Virus record (IMG/VR): IMGVR_UViG_3300018080_000526
Span: 1-26,614 of that record
Length of the DNA stretch: 26,614 bases
Direction: 5' to 3' (one strand)
Origin: a virus
Below the pieces are notes generated by a model. That model did no database searches, was not told the DNA's origin, and saw only the letters and a list, made by a program, of their open reading frames with translations. The first letter of the stretch is position 1; each line of letters begins with the position of its first letter. The translations under genes and the position numbers were made by a program. This document shows positions 22,178 through 26,614 of the stretch, one piece after another.

Positions 22178-23937
22178 TGGGCAAGCTCAACCAGGCTGAT
22201 GTTCAGGCGCTCGACATCCTCGTGTCCGGGACTGAGGACGAGGATACGAACCTTGCAATCCGCGACAAGCTCGGTCTGAATGACGATGACATCCGTGCAT
22301 ATTCGGAATCGCGTAATGTAGATCCCGAGATTGCTGAAGCAGTGCAGACAAAAATCTATGACAAGATACGATCCCAGAAAGACCGTACTGGCATTACGCA
22401 AGAGCGTGCAATCTGGGAGGGTCTGAAGCAGGGCGTGACGTTCAAATGGTCGGATGAGATTGAATCATCATGGGATACTATGAAGGAGTATTTTTCCAAG
22501 GGCGGTGACTATAGCGAAATATATGAACGGAAGGTCAAAAAAAAGCGCGAAGACATCAAGGCTCTGGAAAAGAGATATCCTCTCAACTTTATTGCCTCTG
22601 AGATCATTGGAGGGCTTGCGGTTCCTATTCCCGGAGCGAGCCTAAAGTCGGCTGCGACGCTTGGGAAACTGGCACTCGAATCCGCTGCGACGGCAGCAGG
22701 AGCAGCGGACGCTCCAGTCATGTCCGGTAAATTTCTTGAGCAGACTGCGGCCGGAACGGCGATCGGCGTCGCAGGAGGAGCCCTGCTTGGAGGAGTCGCG
22801 AAAGGAGCGTCCAAGCTGGTCGAAAAGGGCGCCAGTCCTACAAAAAAAGCTGCGATGGCTGTCAGCAACATCCTTTTTGATCTTCCTCCAGCCTATACGG
22901 AGAGGCTGTTGGATCCTCGGACTGCCAAGAAAATTCTTGATCCGAAAAGCCCGGAGCAGATAGTCGACACGATCGAGGATCTTGTATCCAGGATGTCTGA
23001 TGATGCGGAAGCCTTGAGCATGAAGGCCCAGAGCTTTTTATCAAGAAAGTTTGATATCGACACGAACAGAATCGTGAGGGATCTGAATGATCTTCCTTCA
23101 ATGAACAGGATCGAGCGCAGCACTATGGGAGAAGCGGAAGCTGCGAAGAAAGAACTGGATAGGTCGATGGCCGACTTACTCAACAGATCGAAAGATGGAA
23201 TGATATCCGAGAAAAACCTGAAGCAGTTCATACAGGATATCGATCTGGAAATTCCGTGGAACAAGAACGAATGGAAACTTAAGGACAGGATCCTTTCTGA
23301 AATACGTGCAGAGGTTGACAACTATGTTCTGAAGGGCGGAAATAAGAAGTATGCAGAGGCGATGATCCCAGTCGCTGAAATCATGCGGAACAGGGCAGAA
23401 ATTTCAAAATCATTCTCTCTCAAGAGGAAGGGATATAAGGCTGTTCCGACCGATGCGACTTTTTCTAAAGTCAGGAATTTCTACAACGTTGCTGGGAAAT
23501 CGAAAAAGCCTGTCAGCGAGAAGGCCCTTGCGAAGGCGGATGAACGATATGGAAAATCCATATTGGAAGACATTGAGATAGGGCAAATTGCTGCAAGAAC
23601 CGAGGGCGGCATGGCCGCAGGATCGAAAAACGTCCTTCTTGGGCTTGCCATGGGAAGCATGTTCGGTGCGTCAATTTGGGGAGCTGTTGCTGGCGCTGTA
23701 AAGGACAAGTATGGCCGGAAACTTGGGAAGCAGTTTATTCCAAAACTTGAGAAATCGATAAAATTTTCTGACGACAAGATTGAAGAAATGTTCGATGTGA
23801 TCGATCCGAAGATCGTCGAGCGTGTTTTGCAGACATATGGGCGTTTCGCAGGATCTGAAAAGGGCGTCGAGGGAGTTCAGGCGCCAAGGCCGACATCGAT
23901 AATTCCAATTCAACAGCCATCTTTTGGAGGACGATAA
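22177..23937 (+). CDS. Large internal/ejection protein with hydrophobic segments (586 residues)
   Basis: Overlaps the previous stop by one base (TGATGG). An N-terminal acidic helical part (1-65) is followed by a region with RAIWEGLKQGVTFKWSDEIES, which is seen near the start of some phage virion proteins. Hydrophobic Gly/Ala segments lie near residues 132-145 (FIASEIIGGLAVPIPG), 180-205 (AAGTAIGVAGGALLGGVAKGA) and 483-510 (VLLGLAMGSMFGASIWGAVAGAV). The middle is charged helix. Multiple membrane-active segments in a large soluble-type protein suit an ejection protein that inserts into the host envelope. No lytic transglycosylase motif was seen. Confidence 0.6.
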   Translation: MGKLNQADVQALDILVSGTEDEDTNLAIRDKLGLNDDDIRAYSESRNVDPEIAEAVQTKIYDKIRSQKDRTGITQERAIWEGLKQGVTFKWSDEIESSWDTMKEYFSKGGDYSEIYERKVKKKREDIKALEKRYPLNFIASEIIGGLAVPIPGASLKSAATLGKLALESAATAAGAADAPVMSGKFLEQTAAGTAIGVAGGALLGGVAKGASKLVEKGASPTKKAAMAVSNILFDLPPAYTERLLDPRTAKKILDPKSPEQIVDTIEDLVSRMSDDAEALSMKAQSFLSRKFDIDTNRIVRDLNDLPSMNRIERSTMGEAEAAKKELDRSMADLLNRSKDGMISEKNLKQFIQDIDLEIPWNKNEWKLKDRILSEIRAEVDNYVLKGGNKKYAEAMIPVAEIMRNRAEISKSFSLKRKGYKAVPTDATFSKVRNFYNVAGKSKKPVSEKALAKADERYGKSILEDIEIGQIAARTEGGMAAGSKNVLLGLAMGSMFGASIWGAVAGAVKDKYGRKLGKQFIPKLEKSIKFSDDKIEEMFDVIDPKIVERVLQTYGRFAGSEKGVEGVQAPRPTSIIPIQQPSFGGR

Positions 23938-25136
23938 TGTCAAACATAACAGTAACATATTCATTTACGAACGGCACATCGGCTGACGCGGATCAGGTCA
24001 ACCAGAATTTCACAGATATCTTGAACGGCCTTTCGGATGGAACTAAGGATATCTCGATATCCGCCATGACATGCGCGGGAACGGTGACATTGAACGGAAA
24101 CACGACCATAGGAAACGCCGCTACAGACACCATAACTGTGACAGGCAGGGTTTCCAGTGATGTATACCCTATTGCAAACAGCACTTATGATCTGGGATCA
24201 AGCTCGCTTTACTGGGCTGAATCCTACGTCACCACGCACTATATCGGCAGCAATGTCAGCATAAACGGGACATCTCCAGCTGCTAAAATCCATATACAGG
24301 GTTTGAACGGAGTTGAGAACGGTCTTCTCATATCGGGCGTGTCAGGAGATACATCCGGTGACGGCTATCATATCGGGTACGATTCGTCGAACAACTGCAG
24401 GGTATGGACAAAAGATGGGAACAACATCCTGATCGGCGTCGAAAACGTTGAAAAAGTCAAGTTTACGACGACAGCGATGACAATAAACGATCTTGGAAAC
24501 GACTATGATGTCATAATGAAAAGCAATAACGATGCAAACATGTTCTACCTCAATGGAGGCGACGACAGGATCGGAATAGGTACAAACCCGTCTGCAAAAT
24601 TTCATGTCCTTGAGAGCGTTGACAGTGCCGTTGCGGCGAAAATTGAGCAGACCGATGCTGACAACCCGTATGGTCTGAACATCGATTTTTCAGCAGGATC
24701 GCCGGATGACAATACGAGATGGTTTTTGGCCTGCGAGGATTCAACTGCGTCGCGATGCATCATTTACAGCGATGGGGACGTGTGGACGTCTGATGCTGGA
24801 ACATTGACATCAGATAAATCCTTCAAGGACAATATTGTCGACACAGAGCCTCAGAAGTCACGTCTCATGGGTCTTCGTGTGAGAAATTTCAAATGGAAGA
24901 AATCTTTTCATCCGAAGAAGGACAAGAAAAAGAATATCGGCTTCATCGCTCAGGAATTCGAAAGCCATTTTCCGGAATTCGTTTGCGAGGCGGAAATGAA
25001 GGTTGATGGCGAAAAAGTCGTGAAGAAGGGTATAAAATATACCGCCCTGGTTCCTGTGATCGTAAAGGCTTTGCAGGAGCAGGAAGATGATTTGACAGCG
25101 ATACGGGAAAGGCTTGATGCACTCGAGGCTTCTTGA
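23937..25136 (+). CDS. Tail fibre/spike with self-cleaving Peptidase_S74 chaperone
   Basis: The 399-residue protein begins with a short N-terminal module (SFTNGTSADADQVNQNFTDILNGL) common in phage fibres. A beta-rich shaft follows (TLNGNTTIGNAATDTITVTGRVSSDVYP, then IGIGTNPSAKFHV). From Ser292 onward it is a Peptidase_S74 intramolecular chaperone: SDKSFKDNI with the Ser292-Lys297 dyad, LMGLRVRNFKWKK, IGFIAQEFESHFPEFV, and YTALVPVIVKALQEQ ending in a coiled coil. Such domains drive trimer folding and cut themselves off just before the serine. This is probably the receptor-binding protein, although short. It is the last gene before the terminator at 25161. Confidence 0.8.
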   Translation: MSNITVTYSFTNGTSADADQVNQNFTDILNGLSDGTKDISISAMTCAGTVTLNGNTTIGNAATDTITVTGRVSSDVYPIANSTYDLGSSSLYWAESYVTTHYIGSNVSINGTSPAAKIHIQGLNGVENGLLISGVSGDTSGDGYHIGYDSSNNCRVWTKDGNNILIGVENVEKVKFTTTAMTINDLGNDYDVIMKSNNDANMFYLNGGDDRIGIGTNPSAKFHVLESVDSAVAAKIEQTDADNPYGLNIDFSAGSPDDNTRWFLACEDSTASRCIIYSDGDVWTSDAGTLTSDKSFKDNIVDTEPQKSRLMGLRVRNFKWKKSFHPKKDKKKNIGFIAQEFESHFPEFVCEAEMKVDGEKVVKKGIKYTALVPVIVKALQEQEDDLTAIRERLDALEAS

Positions 25137-25160
25137 TTTCATATTTCTACTATATTAATG

Positions 25161-25196
25161 CCGCCGGATTTTTTGTTGAATTCGGCGGTTTTTTTT
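25161..25196 (+). terminator. Strong terminator ending the virion operon
   Basis: CCGCCG (25161-25166) pairs with CGGCGG (25183-25188); the GAATTC near the second arm can extend pairing with the flanking GGATT. Eight T residues follow at 25189-25196. It lies 25 bases past the fibre stop and separates structural genes from the sugar genes downstream. Confidence 0.85.
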
Positions 25197-25236
25197 GGCA
25201 TGATGATTTTTTGGTTTTCGTTTGTGGATATATGAT

Positions 25237-25530
25237 ATGGATATTTGGTTTTTTATCAGTATTATTATGGCGATTCTGCTAATAGCATCAGTATCTTTCT
25301 CAATAATAATTTTTAGGCAATATATCAATATAAAATCTGAATTGATCCAAGAATCCCTGAATTGCAAATCTCTAATAAAAGAACTCGGGAAAGTGAAGGA
25401 ACGGCCCAAATCGGTTGAGCTGAAGGAATTTCTGGGTGATTTGATGAGGGGAGATGCTCTCATTTCGGTACATCGAATCGATGGTGCCGACATGTTTTCG
25501 TTCAGCCCAAAAGATAAGGGTATGCTATGA
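25237..25530 (+). CDS. Small membrane-anchored protein (97 residues)
   Basis: From ATG 25237 the protein has one strong membrane helix (WFFISIIMAILLIASVSFSIIIF, residues 4-26), then a helical, charged linker, then a small domain SVELKEFLGDLMRGDALISVHRIDGADMFSFSP at the C-terminus. A family of phage proteins with a similar 'EFL.DL..GDALI.V.RID...F..SP' end is familiar to me, but without function. An i-spanin-like role is conceivable from its layout; the C-terminal domain argues against it. No clear ribosome site; TTG 25222 is an alternative. Its stop overlaps the next start by ATGA. Confidence 0.55.
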   Translation: MDIWFFISIIMAILLIASVSFSIIIFRQYINIKSELIQESLNCKSLIKELGKVKERPKSVELKEFLGDLMRGDALISVHRIDGADMFSFSPKDKGML

Positions 25531-26363
25531 AATTTTTGATTGTTGGCGGGACTGGGACGCTTGGAAAAGAACTTATCAGGCGCTTTTATGACGATCATGA
25601 AATCGATGTTTTGAGCCGCGACGAGTTCAAGCAGGCCGCTTTGAGAAAGGTATACCCCAAAGCAGGATTTATTCTTGGAGACATCAGGGACTGGGTTCAA
25701 ATGAGCCCGATTTGCTATTCGCAGTATGACGCCGTTTTCCACTGCGCCGCTCTGAAACACGTCGATATAGGCGAAAGCAACGTCTCCCAGTTCGTTCAGA
25801 CGAATTATAATGGGACAGTCAACCTTGCAAAAAAATGCAAGGGGAAATCGAAACTCGTTTTTTTCTCAACAGACAAAGCAGTCCTTCCCATCAATGTGTA
25901 TGGAATGTCAAAAGCCCTTGGGGAAAGATATATCCAGAGCACTGATCCTGAGGCTGTGATCTTCAGGTGGGGGAATATTCTTGGATCAAGAGGATCGATC
26001 CTCGATTTTTTCGCGCAGCGGATTCAAGCAGGATCGACTGTTCCTATAACTGACATGCGGATGACTCGGTTCTGGCTCACGATAAACGAGGCGATCGATT
26101 ATGTCATGAAAAACTGGCAGAAGGGTATATCAAGAAATCCTCTCATACCTCCCGTGAAAAGCGCGTCTGTCGTCGATGTCGCCAAGGCGATAGGAGCGAT
26201 TTTAGGAAAGCCTGTAAAGATGAAGGAAATCGGAATCAGGCCTGGAGAGAAACTGCATGAGACTCTCAAGCATGATGCGAACTTCAGCCTGTCGTCGGAT
26301 ACATGCGAAAAGTTCGAAATGGATGAACTCATTGTAAAAATACGGCAGGTAATGAAGGAGTGA
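25527..26363 (+). CDS. PseB/CapD-type UDP-sugar 4,6-dehydratase (SDR)
   Basis: The 278-residue protein is a short-chain dehydrogenase of the PseB/FlaA1/CapD type, which converts UDP-GlcNAc to a 4-keto-6-deoxy sugar, the first step to pseudaminic and some legionaminic acids. GGTGTLGKE (7-15) binds NADP. SRDEFKQ (30-36), GDIRD (51-55) and HCAALKHVDIGESN (72-85) are family marks. STDKAVLPINVYGMSK (114-129) carries the PseB-type catalytic set D116, K117, Y125 and K129. MTRFW (179-183) is also diagnostic. It is about 50 residues shorter than typical PseB. Starts with ATGA overlap after the membrane protein; followed by an oxidoreductase 3 bases on. Confidence 0.87.
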   Translation: MKFLIVGGTGTLGKELIRRFYDDHEIDVLSRDEFKQAALRKVYPKAGFILGDIRDWVQMSPICYSQYDAVFHCAALKHVDIGESNVSQFVQTNYNGTVNLAKKCKGKSKLVFFSTDKAVLPINVYGMSKALGERYIQSTDPEAVIFRWGNILGSRGSILDFFAQRIQAGSTVPITDMRMTRFWLTINEAIDYVMKNWQKGISRNPLIPPVKSASVVDVAKAIGAILGKPVKMKEIGIRPGEKLHETLKHDANFSLSSDTCEKFEMDELIVKIRQVMKE

Positions 26364-26366
26364 TGC

Positions 26367-26614
26367 ATGATAGACATGCCGAGATACAATAAAAATGGAT
26401 CTGTGCTAGTTGTTGGCGGCAATGGGAACATGGGTCAGAGATATTGCAGGATCCTGTCAATGCTCAATGAAAAATGGCATAGCATAGATGTCGGCGAAAA
26501 CATTGGGACTGAGGCTTTTCATACCGGCATTAAGGGCGTAATAATCGCTACGCCAACTCAAAACCATATCAAATGTTGCTTTGATTATTTGAAATATCCG
26601 ATTTTGTGCGAAAA
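26367..26614 (+). CDS. Gfo/Idh/MocA-type oxidoreductase, N-terminal part
   Basis: The ATG at 26367 has GAAGGAG six bases upstream and the frame is open to the window end (82 codons). GSVLVVGGNGNMGQRYCRIL (11-30) is an NAD(P)-binding Rossmann loop. VIIATPTQNHIKCCFDYL, then LCEK at the edge, is the strand-helix-LCEK signature of Gfo/Idh/MocA sugar oxidoreductases. Such enzymes occur in nonulosonate and other surface-sugar clusters. Substrate unknown. The rest of the gene lies outside the window. Confidence 0.75.
   Translation, partial: MIDMPRYNKNGSVLVVGGNGNMGQRYCRILSMLNEKWHSIDVGENIGTEAFHTGIKGVIIATPTQNHIKCCFDYLKYPILCE

Noticed and set aside
25155-25760. 201-codon minus-strand ORF
   Set aside because: It is antisense to the terminator, the membrane protein and the PseB-like start, and has no domain or ribosome site.

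Overview
The window is part of a tailed double-stranded DNA phage genome, most likely a podovirus. No contractile-tail, tape-measure or major tail-tube gene is visible. Instead there is a portal, scaffold, capsid, adaptor, nozzle-like tail protein, three internal or ejection-type proteins and a self-chaperoned (Peptidase_S74) fibre, in that order. A lipoprotein signal peptide suggests a Gram-negative host. Its C-rich segment resembles lipoproteins I associate with Bdellovibrio or Myxococcus-type bacteria, but that host guess is weak. No integrase, tRNA gene, CRISPR array or insertion sequence was found.

Layout. Positions 1-661 (minus) hold the start of a replication-initiator-like gene whose coding sequence contains three 22-bp-spaced copies of GTTCGAAAACGAAC, a candidate origin. 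Positions 803-2474 (plus) carry an overlapping RecE-like exonuclease and RecT annealase pair. Positions 2481-2590 hold hairpins. Positions 2673-5064 are accessory: a lipoprotein, a possibly RebB-like protein, a small acidic protein with its terminator, one or two small minus-strand ORFs, and an ERCC4-type nuclease. Positions 5065-5588 hold no intact gene. They contain a hairpin-rich stretch behind a TATAAT box and, on the minus strand, the amputated C-terminus of a DNA methyltransferase.

From 5589 to 25136 runs one long plus-strand packaging and virion block with many 1-4 base overlaps: DUF5681 protein (small terminase candidate), structural protein, NeuB-like synthase, large terminase, zinc ribbon, small membrane protein, portal, scaffold, major capsid, decoration candidate, DUF115/Maf-like protein, several small beta-rich proteins, adaptor, nozzle, internal proteins and fibre. 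It ends at a strong terminator at 25161-25196. Beyond it come a small membrane protein, a PseB/CapD-type UDP-sugar 4,6-dehydratase and the beginning of a Gfo/Idh/MocA oxidoreductase, cut by the window edge.

The most interesting theme is sugar chemistry. A NeuB/PseI-type nonulosonic-acid synthase lies directly before the large terminase, and a DUF115 protein of the flagellin-glycosylating Maf superfamily lies directly after the capsid and decoration genes. A PseB-like dehydratase and a sugar-type oxidoreductase follow the fibre. Together they suggest that the phage makes, or diverts, a sialic-acid-like sugar and may attach it to virion proteins. The aminotransferase, N-acetyltransferase and CMP-sugar synthetase are not in the window, so they would have to lie outside it or come from the host.
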